64,000 nt of DNA from NCBI GenBank assembly GCA_045639325.1, contig JAZUCU010000043.1, positions 62,001 through 126,000 of the forward strand, given 5' to 3'. This document shows, in pieces, positions 36,401-44,523 of the stretch. The notes under the pieces were generated by a model. The model did not search any database, was not told the DNA's origin, and saw nothing but the letters and a program-made list of their open reading frames with translations. Within the stretch, counting starts at the first letter, position 1. Each line of letters begins with the position of its first letter. The position numbers and the translations under genes are program-made. Origin of the DNA: RGIG8244 sp045639325 (GTDB taxonomy: Bacteria > Verrucomicrobiota > Lentisphaeria > Victivallales > UBA1829).

Positions 36401-37916
36401 TAACAAGAACGGTTTTATCGTTGTATATGATAAGGAAAAAGCACAGCAGGCAGAAGCAAATGCCCGCGAACGTGCAAAACAGGAAGCTGCAATTATCGGC
36501 ACCTACTACAACCAGGATTATGACTACTGGTCAGATGCTGTGAAAGAAGCGGAACTTGACCGTTACGTTGTCGAAGTCGGGGCTGTTCTGTTCAAGAAAG
36601 ACGGTGACAAAGTCAAAGCTAATGAAAAGATTGCGGAATGGGATTCCTATCAGCTTCCGATCATCGCAGAAGAAGACGGTTACGTTGAATTGAGCGAATT
36701 GATCGAAGGTGTGACATTGAGCCGTACAAAACGTGGTTCAACGGAAGAAATCACCGTTATGGAACACCGTGACGACCTGCATCCGCAGATCGTGATCAAG
36801 AGCCTGGAAACTGCTCAGGTTATCAATAACTATCCGCTGCCTCCGGGAGCATTCCTTATGACTAAGAAGGATGCCAAGATCAAAACTGGTACCATTCTTG
36901 CTCGTGTTCCCCGTCAGCAGCAGAAAAATAAAGACATTACAGGGGGGTTGCCCCGTGTATCCGAATTGTTCGAAGCCCGTACACCGAAGGAAGTGGCAGA
37001 AATTGCCAGTATCGACGGTTATGTGGAATTGGGCAAGCTGACCAAAGGTCGTCGTACTCTGATCGTCAGAGATCCGGACTCCGGAGCATCTCACGAACAT
37101 GTTATCCCGGCCTCCAAACACCTGGTCGTTGGTAAAGGCGATTATGTGAAGAAAGGTCAGAAACTGACTGTTGGGTCTGTTGTTCCCCAGATGTTGCTCT
37201 CTATCTGCGGTCCTCAGGAATTGCAGCGTTATCTTGTGAACGAAGTTCAGACTGTGTATCGTGCACAGGGTGTAGAAATCAATGACAAACACATTGAAAT
37301 CATCATCCGCCAGATGATGCAGAAGATCAACGTTCTGGAACAGGGTGATACGAAGTTCCTGCCGGGCGAACAGATCGACCGTTATGAATTTGCGAAAGAA
37401 AACGAACGTGTCCGTGCGGAAGGTAAGAAACCTGCAGAAGGTAAACCGGTTCTGCTCGGTATTACGAAAGCCTCTCTGGAAACAGAAAGCTTTATTTCTG
37501 CAGCATCCTTCCAGGATACAACCCGTATTCTGACAGAAGCTGCCACATTGGGTAAAGAAGATATTCTTCGCGGATTCAAAGAAAACGTCATTACCGGACA
37601 TTTGATTCCTGCCGGTACTGGTTCCGAACGGTTCCAGCACATTCAGGCTGTCAAGCTGGGAGAAGAAATCCCGGTTGAAATCACAGCTCCGGAAGAACAT
37701 ACATTGCCGACAACCTATGAAAAGATTGACATTACAGAAGTCAATTTCGGTGATGATGATGATGAAAATATCGGAACCGGTGATGACATCGATGATGATT
37801 TCCCGGAAGAAGAATATGCAGTGGATGAAAACGAATTGACTGATGAGTTCGGTGACCCCAGTGACGATGCGTTCCTGGATGAGTTCTCATCCGGCGATGA
37901 CGACGATTCCTATTGA
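33498..37916 (+). CDS. rpoC: DNA-directed RNA polymerase subunit beta'
   Basis: A 1472-residue subunit. The N-terminal zinc site uses C73, C75, C88 and C91, the catalytic Mg motif NADFDGDQM is at residues 462-470 (D464, D466, D468), the second zinc site is CRCEDCG...CVKCYG, and LTMRTFHIGGTAS marks the trigger-loop region. An insertion after that (rich in Ala, Glu and Lys, KEKAQQAEANARERAKQE) is longer than in many bacteria. The last ~57 residues form a strongly acidic tail. GTG start with GGAGG upstream; 21 bp after rpoB. Confidence 0.97.
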   Translation: MIDNTYAKDGQQAYQPLSAFESVTIKVASPEVIRSWSHGEVKNPETINYRSLKPEKGGLFCEKIFGPQRDWECNCGKYKRVKNRGIVCDRCGVEVTLSKVRRERMGHIELAVPVSHIWFFKCMPSRIGLMLDMSARTLESIIYYEKWVVLDPADTPMKVGEALDELAYQRARDDFSDSKFKADMGAPAIRTLLEQVDLEKDRVELEKELETAKNKAIRKKLSKRLRLVEGFIKSNSRPEWMILEVLPVIPPDLRPLVALEGGRFATSDLNDLYRRVINRNNRLKNLLQLRTPEVIIRNEKRMLQEAVDALLDNGRHGRAVTGAGNRPLKSVSDMLKGKQGRFRQNLLGKRVDYSGRSVIVVGPELKLMQCGLPKKMALILFEPFIIRYLKDGGRAYTVRSAKKMIEHGAPEVWDILEKVTKGHPVMLNRAPTLHRLSIQAFDPILIEGSAIRLHPLVCTGYNADFDGDQMAVHVPLSAPAQMECKLLMLSTNNIFSPANGKPIATPTQDITLGVYYLTIPPNNPENARLYRDVHEVLFAMDTGHIHIHDAIKIPNPDYGIDTPRGDKDSKFIITTAGRCIFNGIWDKSLGFCNKLVKKKEIGKLVAEAYEYIGHDKTVNLLDALKNLGYEYATVAGFSISIADMSVPKTKADLISRARAEIDKISNQYASGSLTDGERYNKVIDVWTQTSNRVAEDLFAESEAASKKQINSLYSMLDSGARGSKDQIRQLAGMRGLMAKPSGDIIERPILSNFREGLTVQEYFISTHGARKGLADTALKTADSGYMTRKLVDVAQDIICRCEDCGTMKGIWVSAIIEGDEELLPLKDRLLGRFSAQNIRDPAYDDGRLIVAAGQEFTPEIADRIKACGINRVLIRSVLTCDVEHGVCVKCYGKNLATDRNAEVGDALGIIAAQSIGEPGTQLTMRTFHIGGTASAAIKTPFINARNAGTIRLENMRLVKDENGQTLVVNKNGFIVVYDKEKAQQAEANARERAKQEAAIIGTYYNQDYDYWSDAVKEAELDRYVVEVGAVLFKKDGDKVKANEKIAEWDSYQLPIIAEEDGYVELSELIEGVTLSRTKRGSTEEITVMEHRDDLHPQIVIKSLETAQVINNYPLPPGAFLMTKKDAKIKTGTILARVPRQQQKNKDITGGLPRVSELFEARTPKEVAEIASIDGYVELGKLTKGRRTLIVRDPDSGASHEHVIPASKHLVVGKGDYVKKGQKLTVGSVVPQMLLSICGPQELQRYLVNEVQTVYRAQGVEINDKHIEIIIRQMMQKINVLEQGDTKFLPGEQIDRYEFAKENERVRAEGKKPAEGKPVLLGITKASLETESFISAASFQDTTRILTEAATLGKEDILRGFKENVITGHLIPAGTGSERFQHIQAVKLGEEIPVEITAPEEHTLPTTYEKIDITEVNFGDDDDENIGTGDDIDDDFPEEEYAVDENELTDEFGDPSDDAFLDEFSSGDDDDSY

Positions 37917-37928
37917 AAAGATGATACC

Positions 37929-38000
37929 TGCCTGCAATGAGATTGCGGGCAAAGTCTGGCATTCCACTCCCCGGCGCGTGGCTGCGATCGGGGAGGTGGA
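37929..38000 (+). other. Two hairpins after rpoC
   Basis: A 10-bp perfect stem with a 3-nt loop (37929-37951) is followed by an 11-bp stem with one bulge (37963-38000). Neither has a U tract. They probably protect the 3' end or mark partial termination of the rpoBC transcript before the new promoter at 38100. The rest of 37917-38183 is A/T-rich and shows no gene. Confidence 0.5.
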
Positions 38001-38099
38001 GAAAAACAAAATGGGCCGTTTTTCTCGACTTTGTCGTAATCAGATTGTGCAGGAATCATACTTTTTTCGAAAAAAATATAAAAAAAATCAAATATACGT

Positions 38100-38128
38100 T
38101 TGATTATTTGCGGTTTGAAGTGTATATT
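38100..38128 (+). promoter_or_regulatory. Promoter of the rpsL-rpsS (str-S10) operon
   Basis: TTGATT (38100-38105), 17-bp spacer, TATATT (38123-38128), 56 bp before rpsL. Same hexamers as several other promoters in the window. Confidence 0.65.
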
Positions 38129-38183
38129 AATAAGATAACCGTTAATAACAAATGTAATTTTTACGAAACAGGTGTAGGAGAAT

Positions 38184-38585
38184 ATGCCGACAATCAACCA
38201 GTTAGTAAGAGCCGGTCGTACCCCGAAAAAGACCAAAACCAAAGCAAAAGCTTTGGCACAGTGCCCCCAGCGCCGTGGTGTCTGCCTTCAGGTCACGACA
38301 AGAACACCGAAAAAGCCGAACTCCGCTATGCGTAAAATCGCAAGGGTCCGTCTTTCCAACGGAATTGAAGTTACTGCCTATATCGGCGGTGAAGGACACA
38401 ACCTTCAGGAACACAGTGTTGTTCTGGTGAAGGGTGGTCGTGTACGTGACCTTCCTGGTGTCCGTTATCACATTGTGCGTGGTGCACTGGACAGCCTGGG
38501 TGTCGATGGACGCCGTCAGGGCCGTCCCAAATACGGTGCAAAACAGGCTAAGGGCGACGCAAAAGCCGCCGGCAAAAAGAAATAA
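38184..38585 (+). CDS. rpsL: 30S ribosomal protein S12
   Basis: A 133-residue protein. MPTINQLVRAGR, TTRTPKKPNSAMRK (K43 as in streptomycin-sensitive strains), VAYIGGEGHNLQEHS-type region and PGVRYHIVRGALD are all typical. The C-terminus has a lysine/alanine-rich extension after GRPKYG. It checks codon-anticodon pairing at the A site. First gene of the long str-S10 unit, with GGAG upstream. Confidence 0.97.
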   Translation: MPTINQLVRAGRTPKKTKTKAKALAQCPQRRGVCLQVTTRTPKKPNSAMRKIARVRLSNGIEVTAYIGGEGHNLQEHSVVLVKGGRVRDLPGVRYHIVRGALDSLGVDGRRQGRPKYGAKQAKGDAKAAGKKK

Positions 38586-38602
38586 TGTGAGGCTGCATAC
38601 CA

Positions 38603-39073
38603 ATGAGAAGACGTACTATTACCAAGAGAGAGCTTACTCCCGATGTGAAGTATAACAGCGAATTGGTCGCCAGACTGATCAACACGCTCATGCGCATGGG
38701 TAAAAAATCTGTAGCTCAGAAGATCGTTTACAGTGCTTTTGAAAGCATCAAAGCGAAAAAGAAAGATATGGAACCGCTGGAAGTCTTTATTCACGCGGTT
38801 GAAAACGTGAAACCGAAACTGGAAGTCAAGAGCCGCCGCGTTGGTGGTGCTACTTACCAGGTTCCTGTTGAAGTTCCCAATGAACGCCAGACCGCTTTGG
38901 CAATCCGTTGGATCACAACTTATTCCCAGGCGAAAAAAGGCAAATCCATGGTGGATGCCCTTGCTTCCGAACTGCTGGATGCTTTTGATAACACCGGCGC
39001 TTCCGTGAAGAAAAAAGAAGATACCCAGAAAATGGCACAGGCCAACAAGGCTTTTGCTCATTACAGATGGTAA
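38603..39073 (+). CDS. rpsG: 30S ribosomal protein S7
   Basis: A 156-residue protein of standard length. Typical segments are MRRRTITKRELTPD, LVARLINTLMRMGKKSVAQKIVY, KPKLEVKSRRVGGATYQVPVEV, and RWITTYSQAKKGKSMVDALASELLDA. It nucleates the 30S head. It lies 17 bp after rpsL and 28 bp before fusA in the classical str order. Confidence 0.97.
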   Translation: MRRRTITKRELTPDVKYNSELVARLINTLMRMGKKSVAQKIVYSAFESIKAKKKDMEPLEVFIHAVENVKPKLEVKSRRVGGATYQVPVEVPNERQTALAIRWITTYSQAKKGKSMVDALASELLDAFDNTGASVKKKEDTQKMAQANKAFAHYRW

Positions 39074-39101
39074 CCCTTTGATAAGACGAATTGAGTAAAC
39101 T

Positions 39102-41222
39102 ATGAGTACACAACAGAAAATTGCTAACAAGGATTACCAGGAAGCTCCGGGTCGTGTTGCAGCTCTTGCAAGAACCCGTAATATCGGTATCATGGCTCAC
39201 ATCGACGCCGGTAAAACAACGCTTTCCGAACGTATTCTTTTCTACACTGGCAAAAGCCATAAGATCGGGGAAGTTCACGAAGGTGCTGCAACCATGGACT
39301 GGATGAAGCAGGAACAGGAACGTGGTATCACTATCACATCCGCTGCTACAACTTGCTTCTGGAAAGAACACCGTATCAACTTGATCGACACCCCAGGACA
39401 CGTGGACTTCACTGCTGAAGTGGAACGTTCTCTCCGTGTTCTTGACGGTGCAGTCGGTGTGTTCTGTTCTGTCGGTGGTGTTCAGCCCCAGACAGAAACC
39501 GTCTGGCGTCAGGCCAGAAAATACAAAGTGCCGACAATGGCATTTGTGAACAAGATGGACCGTACTGGTGCTAACTTCTACAAAGTTGTAGATGATATGC
39601 GCAAAAAGCTCGGTGTCACCGTTGTTCCCATTTCTCTGCCTATGGGTGCAGAAGCTGACTTCAAAGGTAACGTTCACGTTATCGAACAGAAGGCTTATCT
39701 GTACGAAGGTGCCGAAGGTACAGAAATGAAGGAAATTGATATTCCTGAAGAATATAAAGATAAAGCAGAAGAACATTACACATACCTGATCGAATGTCTT
39801 GCTGAAATCAATGACGAAATCATGGAAATGTACCTCGAAGGTAAATTCCCGGACAAAGCTCTCGTTAAGAGTGCTCTCCGTGAAGGCGTCCTCGCTGGTA
39901 AGCTTGTTCCTGCATTCTGCGGTACCGCATTCAAGAACAAAGGTGTTCAGCTCCTCCTCGATGCTGTCTGCGATTACCTCCCGTCTCCTGTTGATATCTG
40001 GGAAACCAAAGGTATGGACCCGGATACAGAACAGCCGATGACACGTCAGTGCGGCGACGATCAGCCCTTCTCTGCATTGGTCTTCAAACTTATGACAGAC
40101 CCCTACGTTGGTAAACTTGCGTTTATCCGTATTTACTCCGGTATGGCAGAAAAAGGTGCATCTGTTCTGAACCCGCGTACAGGCAGAAGAGAACGTATCG
40201 GCCGTCTGTTGCAGATGCATGCTAACAACCGTGAAGAACGTGACTGCATCTATTGCGGTGATATCGCTGCTGTTGTTGGTCTCCGTAACTGCACAACCGG
40301 TGATACAATCTGTGCTGAAAATGCTCCGATCACTCTGGAATCCATGTCCTTCCCGGATCCTGTTATCTCCATTGCGATCGAGCCGAAAACATCTGCTGAC
40401 CGCGATAAATTGTTCAATGCTCTCGCAGCTCTGTCTGAAGAAGACCCGACCTTTACAATCAACAGTAACGGTGAAACAGGTCAGACAATTATTTCCGGTA
40501 TGGGTGAACTTCACCTGGAAATCATTATCTCCCGTCTGAAAGAAGAATTCAAAGTCGAAGCTGACTCCGGTAAACCCGAAGTTGCTTACCGTGAAGCTGT
40601 CCTGAAACCTGCCACAGCGGACTCCAAATTCGTCCGTCAGTCTGGTGGTCGCGGTCAGTACGGTCATTGCGTACTGGAACTCAAGCCGATGGAACGCGGT
40701 CATGGTGTTACAGTTGAAAGCAAGATCGTCGGCGGTGCGATTCCGAAAGAATACGTCAAGCCGGTTGAACAGGGTATCCGTGAAGCTGCAGCAACTGGTG
40801 TTCTCGCCGGTTATCCGCTGACTGACTTCCACGTTGACATTGTTGACGGATCTTTCCACCCGGTCGACTCTTCTGAAATGGCGTTTAAGATTGCCGGTTC
40901 TATGGGATTGAAAGATGCAGCTCGTAAAGCTGGTCTGATCCTTCTCGAACCGATCATGAAATTGGAAGTGACATCTCCTGAAGAACACATGGGTGACGTG
41001 ATTGGTGACATCACCAGCCGCCGCGGCAACATTATTCAGGTTGAAACAACTGATGGTACCTGCCGTATTTCTGCTACAGCTCCGCTTTCCGGACTGTTCG
41101 GTTATGCTACAGACATCCGTTCACTTTCCAGAGGCCGTGCTTCCTACACAATGGAACCGAGCCACTTTGATCCCCTGCCCAAAAATTTACAAGATAAAAT
41201 CGTGGAGAAGACACAGAAATGA
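39102..41222 (+). CDS. fusA: Elongation factor G
   Basis: A 706-residue translocase. G1 AHIDAGKTT, a canonical switch I (ERGITITSAATT), G3 DTPGHVDF and G4 NKMDRTGA are intact, and domains II to V follow (GMGELHLEIIISRL, GRGQYGHC, AEVPLAEMFGYAT-type ending as LSGLFGYATDIRSLSRGRA). Its normal switch I contrasts with the altered EF-Tu in this window. No second tuf follows fusA. Its stop overlaps rpsJ by 4 bp. Confidence 0.97.
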   Translation: MSTQQKIANKDYQEAPGRVAALARTRNIGIMAHIDAGKTTLSERILFYTGKSHKIGEVHEGAATMDWMKQEQERGITITSAATTCFWKEHRINLIDTPGHVDFTAEVERSLRVLDGAVGVFCSVGGVQPQTETVWRQARKYKVPTMAFVNKMDRTGANFYKVVDDMRKKLGVTVVPISLPMGAEADFKGNVHVIEQKAYLYEGAEGTEMKEIDIPEEYKDKAEEHYTYLIECLAEINDEIMEMYLEGKFPDKALVKSALREGVLAGKLVPAFCGTAFKNKGVQLLLDAVCDYLPSPVDIWETKGMDPDTEQPMTRQCGDDQPFSALVFKLMTDPYVGKLAFIRIYSGMAEKGASVLNPRTGRRERIGRLLQMHANNREERDCIYCGDIAAVVGLRNCTTGDTICAENAPITLESMSFPDPVISIAIEPKTSADRDKLFNALAALSEEDPTFTINSNGETGQTIISGMGELHLEIIISRLKEEFKVEADSGKPEVAYREAVLKPATADSKFVRQSGGRGQYGHCVLELKPMERGHGVTVESKIVGGAIPKEYVKPVEQGIREAAATGVLAGYPLTDFHVDIVDGSFHPVDSSEMAFKIAGSMGLKDAARKAGLILLEPIMKLEVTSPEEHMGDVIGDITSRRGNIIQVETTDGTCRISATAPLSGLFGYATDIRSLSRGRASYTMEPSHFDPLPKNLQDKIVEKTQK

Positions 41223-41554
41223 GTACGAAAACACCGTCAAAGGCGGCGCAGAAGATCCGCATCAAGCTTCAGGCTTACGAACATCGTATCCTGGATCAGT
41301 CTGTTGCAGAAATTCTCAACACTGCCCGGAAAACCGGATCCCAGGTTGCAGGCCCGATTCCTCTGCCTACACGGATCGAACGATTCACGGTCAACCGCTC
41401 TCCTCACGTTGACAAGAAGTCAATGGAACAGTTTGAGATGCGGACCCACAAACGTTTGATGGACATCATCAACCCCACAGCGAAAACAGTGGATGAGCTG
41501 AAGAAATTGAGCCTCCCCGCAGGTGTTGACATTTCCATCAAGATCGGAAACTAA
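41219..41554 (+). CDS. rpsJ: 30S ribosomal protein S10
   Basis: A 111-residue protein, slightly longer at the N-terminus than the usual ~103. IRIKLQAYEHRILDQSV, GPIPLPTRIERFTVNRSPHVDKKSMEQFEMRTHKR-type regions and the VDISIKIG end match S10/NusE. It also serves transcription antitermination with NusB. The start overlaps fusA (ATGA), so the str and S10 operons are merged into one unit. Confidence 0.96.
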   Translation: MSTKTPSKAAQKIRIKLQAYEHRILDQSVAEILNTARKTGSQVAGPIPLPTRIERFTVNRSPHVDKKSMEQFEMRTHKRLMDIINPTAKTVDELKKLSLPAGVDISIKIGN

Positions 41555-41561
41555 GGGTTAG

Positions 41562-41622
41562 TTTCCGGAACTATTACGGCACCAAGGTTCTTTTTCCGAT
41601 AAGAACAAGTGCCGGAAAGGAG
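41562..41622 (+). promoter_or_regulatory. Structured spacer before rplC, possible autoregulatory site
   Basis: CGGCAC (41577-41582) pairs with GTGCCG (41609-41614), enclosing an inner GTTCTT/AAGAAC stem (41587-41592 with 41601-41606). As an alternative, TTTCCGG (41562-41568) can pair with CCGGAAA (41612-41618), which would cover the rplC Shine-Dalgarno AAAGGAG. Two exclusive folds around a ribosome-binding site suggest translational control. Inference only. Confidence 0.4.
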
Positions 41623-41626
41623 TATT

Positions 41627-42259
41627 ATGAAAGGATTAATCGGAAAGAAAATTGGCATGACTCAGGTCTATGATGAGGCTGGTGTTCTCATCCCTGTGAC
41701 AGTAGTCAGCGCCGGACCCTGCAAAGTTATCGGGGTCAAGACAAAAGAACGGGACGGCTACACAGCAGTCCAGGTCGGTTTTGGTGACAAGAAGAAAAAC
41801 AATGTGACCAAAGCGATTCGCGGCCAGGTTGAAAAAGCTGGTATTACAGGATGGTATCCTGTTTGTATCCGTGAATTCCGTACAGAAGAAGGCGAAAGCT
41901 ATGAAATTGGTGCAGATCTGACTGCAGAAATTTTTGCAGCGGGTGAATACCTGGATGTTACAGGTGTTACAAAAGGACGCGGTTACTCCGGCGTTATGAG
42001 ACGTCACCACTTCAAAGGCGGACGCGACGGACATGGTGGCGGCTGGCACAGAAAGCCGGGTTCCATCGGATGCCGTGAAATGCCTGGTAACATTATGAAA
42101 GGCAAAAAGATGCCTGGTCAGTTGGGTAGTGATGTCCGTACTGTTCAGAATCTGAAGGTCGTCAGAGTGTCAGCAGAAGACAACCTGATTTTCGTAAGCG
42201 GCGCAATTCCGGGTCCCAATGGCGGCACGGTTCTTGTGAAGAAGGCAAAAAAGAAATAA
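41627..42259 (+). CDS. rplC: 50S ribosomal protein L3
   Basis: A 210-residue protein. MKGLIGKKIGMTQVYDE is the typical start, VTGVTKGRGYSGVMRRH and KPGSIGCREMPGNIMKGKKM carry the extension reaching the peptidyl transferase centre, and VRVSAEDNLIFVSGAIPGP is the usual end. I chose the ATG at 41627 (AAAGGAG at 41616-41622); an in-frame upstream start at 41609 is not conserved. Confidence 0.96.
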   Translation: MKGLIGKKIGMTQVYDEAGVLIPVTVVSAGPCKVIGVKTKERDGYTAVQVGFGDKKKNNVTKAIRGQVEKAGITGWYPVCIREFRTEEGESYEIGADLTAEIFAAGEYLDVTGVTKGRGYSGVMRRHHFKGGRDGHGGGWHRKPGSIGCREMPGNIMKGKKMPGQLGSDVRTVQNLKVVRVSAEDNLIFVSGAIPGPNGGTVLVKKAKKK

Positions 42260-42300
42260 GTCTTCGTTAACAGAAAACCAACTTACAAACAGGTGAAAAT

Positions 42301-42927
42301 ATGTCCAAGACAATTGACATTCTCAATATGAAAGGAGATAAGGTCGGAGATTTCGAAATTGCCGATCAGTATCTCGAATTCGAAAAAGGTACACAGGCTG
42401 TACACGATGCAGTCGTTGCTTTTCTCAGTGAACTGCGCGCTGGCACAGCCAGCACAAAGACCCGTGCAGAAGTCAGCGGAAGCGGCAAGAAACCTTTCAA
42501 GCAGAAAGGCCTTGGTCGTGCCCGTGCTGGTGCAACCCGTAACCCGGTATGGCGTCATGGGGGTATTGCATTCGGTCCGAAGCCGCGCAGCTTTGCTCTG
42601 GGTATCAACCAGAAAGTAAAGAAATTGGCATTGAAACGCGCTTTCTCTGAACGCGCAAACGATGCAGCCGTTGCTTTGGTGGAACCCTTCACATTCGAAA
42701 CAAAGAAGACCAAAGATGCAGCAGCTGCATTGAAGGCAATGAAAGCAGACGGAAAAGTCTTGTGCGTCGTCAAAGATTATGATGACAACATGCTTTGCGC
42801 GCTTGCTAACATTCCTACGGTCTGCTTGATGAAGGCATCCAGTGTGAATACGTACCAGATGCTCTGGGCGGATAAAGTTCTCATTGGCAAAGATGCGCTG
42901 GACGATCTTTTCCAGCGGATTGGTTAA
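42301..42927 (+). CDS. rplD: 50S ribosomal protein L4
   Basis: A 208-residue protein. TRAEVSGSGKKPFKQKGLGRARAG (here abbreviated to its family-typical GKKPFKQKGLGRAR) is the tunnel loop, WRHGGIAFGPKPRSF follows, and VNTYQMLWADKVLIGKDALD closes. It lines the exit tunnel and in E. coli represses the S10 operon. It lies 41 bp after rplC. Confidence 0.95.
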   Translation: MSKTIDILNMKGDKVGDFEIADQYLEFEKGTQAVHDAVVAFLSELRAGTASTKTRAEVSGSGKKPFKQKGLGRARAGATRNPVWRHGGIAFGPKPRSFALGINQKVKKLALKRAFSERANDAAVALVEPFTFETKKTKDAAAALKAMKADGKVLCVVKDYDDNMLCALANIPTVCLMKASSVNTYQMLWADKVLIGKDALDDLFQRIG

Positions 42928-42942
42928 TTTGGAGGAACAAAC

Positions 42943-43230
42943 ATGAGCGTAAAATCCCCTTATGATGTGATTACAAATCTTCTGATCACAGAAAAGAGTG
43001 CTCTTCTTGCTGAACAGCAGAAATATGCATTCAAGGTAAGCCCCCGTGCTTCCAAAGTTGAAATTGCCAATGCAGTTGAAACAATCTACGGCGTTAAAGT
43101 CGTATCCGTCAATCTCATGAATTATCATGGCAAGCCGAAACGTGCGGGTCGTTCCCCGATCGTCGGTCGCCGTGCCAACTGGAAAAAAGCTGTTGTCACT
43201 CTCGCAGAGGGTGCAATCGAGCTTGCCTGA
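42943..43230 (+). CDS. rplW: 50S ribosomal protein L23
   Basis: A 95-residue protein. ITNLLITEKSALLAEQQKYAF and VEIANAVETIYGVKVVSVN match the L23 core at the exit of the peptide tunnel, where trigger factor and SRP dock. GGAGG lies before the ATG. Standard order L4-L23-L2. Confidence 0.95.
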   Translation: MSVKSPYDVITNLLITEKSALLAEQQKYAFKVSPRASKVEIANAVETIYGVKVVSVNLMNYHGKPKRAGRSPIVGRRANWKKAVVTLAEGAIELA

Positions 43231-43242
43231 GGAGAATAAAAC

Positions 43243-44076
43243 ATGGCGATCAAATCATTCAAGCCCTTTACGAAGAGCCGCAGATTTATCACGGTTCTTG
43301 ACTACTCTGCTGAATTGACTCCCGGCAAAAAGCCTGAAAAGTCCTTGACAGCGGGTAAGAAATCTACTGGCGGCCGTAACAACCTCGGCCGTATGACAAC
43401 CCGTTTCCGCGGCGGCGGCAACAAACGTTCCTACCGTATGGTTGACTTCAAACGCAACAAAGTCGGTATGGATGCAAAAGTTGTTGCCATCGAATACGAT
43501 CCCAATCGTTCTGCTTTCATCGCTCTGATCTGCTACACAGACGGCGAAAAAGCATACATCCTGGCTCCTGCCGGATTGACAGTTGGTCAGATCGTTCGCA
43601 GTGGTGCAGATGCTGACGTTAAAGTCGGTAATGCTATGCCCCTGCGCAATATCCCACTGGGTTCTCAGATCCACAACGTCGAACTGGTCCCGGGTCGTGG
43701 CGGCGTTCTCGTCCGCTCTGCCGGTCAGTATGCAACTCTCCGTTCCAAAGACGGTGAATATGCTCAGTTGAAGATGCCGAGCGGTGAAGTTCGCATGATT
43801 CATCTGAACTGCCTTGCAACCATCGGCCAGGTCGGTAATCTCGACCACATGAATGTTTCTCTCGGTAAAGCCGGTAAGAAACGTTACAAAGGTTTCCGTC
43901 CGCACGTCCGCGGGGTTGTTCAGAACCCTGTCGACCATCCTATGGGCGGGGGCGAAGGCCGTTCTTCCGGTGGTGGCCACCCTGTGTCACCTTGGGGTCA
44001 GCTTGCCAAGGGCAAACGTACCCGTCAGCCGAAGAAGACTACATCCAAGTTTATTGTGGAACGCAGGAGAAAGTAA
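43243..44076 (+). CDS. rplB: 50S ribosomal protein L2
   Basis: A 277-residue protein of standard length. It shows AIKSFKPFTKSRRF, GRMTTRFRGGGNKRSYR, PLRNIPLGSQIHNVELVPGR and HPMGGGEGRSSGG, the last containing the conserved His of the GGGxGR loop near the peptidyl transferase centre. AGGAG precedes the ATG. It lies 12 bp after rplW. Confidence 0.97.
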   Translation: MAIKSFKPFTKSRRFITVLDYSAELTPGKKPEKSLTAGKKSTGGRNNLGRMTTRFRGGGNKRSYRMVDFKRNKVGMDAKVVAIEYDPNRSAFIALICYTDGEKAYILAPAGLTVGQIVRSGADADVKVGNAMPLRNIPLGSQIHNVELVPGRGGVLVRSAGQYATLRSKDGEYAQLKMPSGEVRMIHLNCLATIGQVGNLDHMNVSLGKAGKKRYKGFRPHVRGVVQNPVDHPMGGGEGRSSGGGHPVSPWGQLAKGKRTRQPKKTTSKFIVERRRK

Positions 44077-44079
44077 ACC

Positions 44080-44358
44080 ATGGCACGTTCAATCAAAAAA
44101 GGTCCTTTTGTGGACTACTATCTGATCGAAAAGACCGAGAAAATGGAAAAAGCAGGCGGCGCCAAGAAGCCGATCAAGACCTGGTCTCGCCGTTCCATGA
44201 TCATTCCGGAATTTGTTGGACACACATTCAATGTGCATAATGGCAAATCCTTCATTTCTGTGTTCGTCACAGAAAACATGGTTGGCCATCGTCTCGGCGA
44301 ATTTGCTCCCACACGTACCTTCAAAGGTCACGGTGTTATTTCCGGTAAATCTGTCTAA
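44080..44358 (+). CDS. rpsS: 30S ribosomal protein S19
   Basis: A 92-residue protein of standard length: MARSIKKGPFVDYYL, KTWSRRSMIIPEFVGHTFNVHNGK, VGHRLGEFAPTRTFKGHG. It binds in the 30S head with S13. It is the last gene of this operon; the genes that usually follow at once (rplV, rpsC, rplP, rpmC, rpsQ) are absent and a strong terminator comes 47 bp later. Confidence 0.97.
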   Translation: MARSIKKGPFVDYYLIEKTEKMEKAGGAKKPIKTWSRRSMIIPEFVGHTFNVHNGKSFISVFVTENMVGHRLGEFAPTRTFKGHGVISGKSV

Positions 44359-44404
44359 TCGACGATTTACAGTTGGGGAACAGAACTTCTGTTCTCCTTC
44401 TCAG

Positions 44405-44442
44405 AAATCCGTTGCAAGTTATCTTGCAGCGGATTTTTTTTG
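44405..44442 (+). terminator. Rho-independent terminator after rpsS
   Basis: A 14-bp stem (AAATCCGTTGCAAG at 44405-44418 with 44423-44436, one G-T pair) with a 4-nt loop TTAT, continuing into an unbroken run of T. A very strong intrinsic terminator that closes the ribosomal protein operon. Confidence 0.94.
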
Positions 44443-44523
44443 AAAAAAAAAGAGAATTTTCAATAGCATTTTTCAAATTATGGCGTATAGTACAGTATTC
44501 GCAATCCCGGAGTCTGTTTTCTT

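Noticed and set aside
37741..37915. Possible sequencing error or repeat causing the acidic end of RpoC
   Set aside because: The region is not a simple tandem repeat and the frame continues cleanly from the conserved part to one stop, so I treat the acidic tail as real.
37843..38335. Small plus-strand frames between rpoC and rpsL
   Set aside because: They overlap hairpins and the rpsL promoter and lack ribosome-binding sites.
38913..40988. 691-codon open frame on the minus strand
   Set aside because: It is the antisense shadow of fusA, with Cys/Phe/His-rich composition and no recognisable domain. The plus strand encodes a full EF-G.
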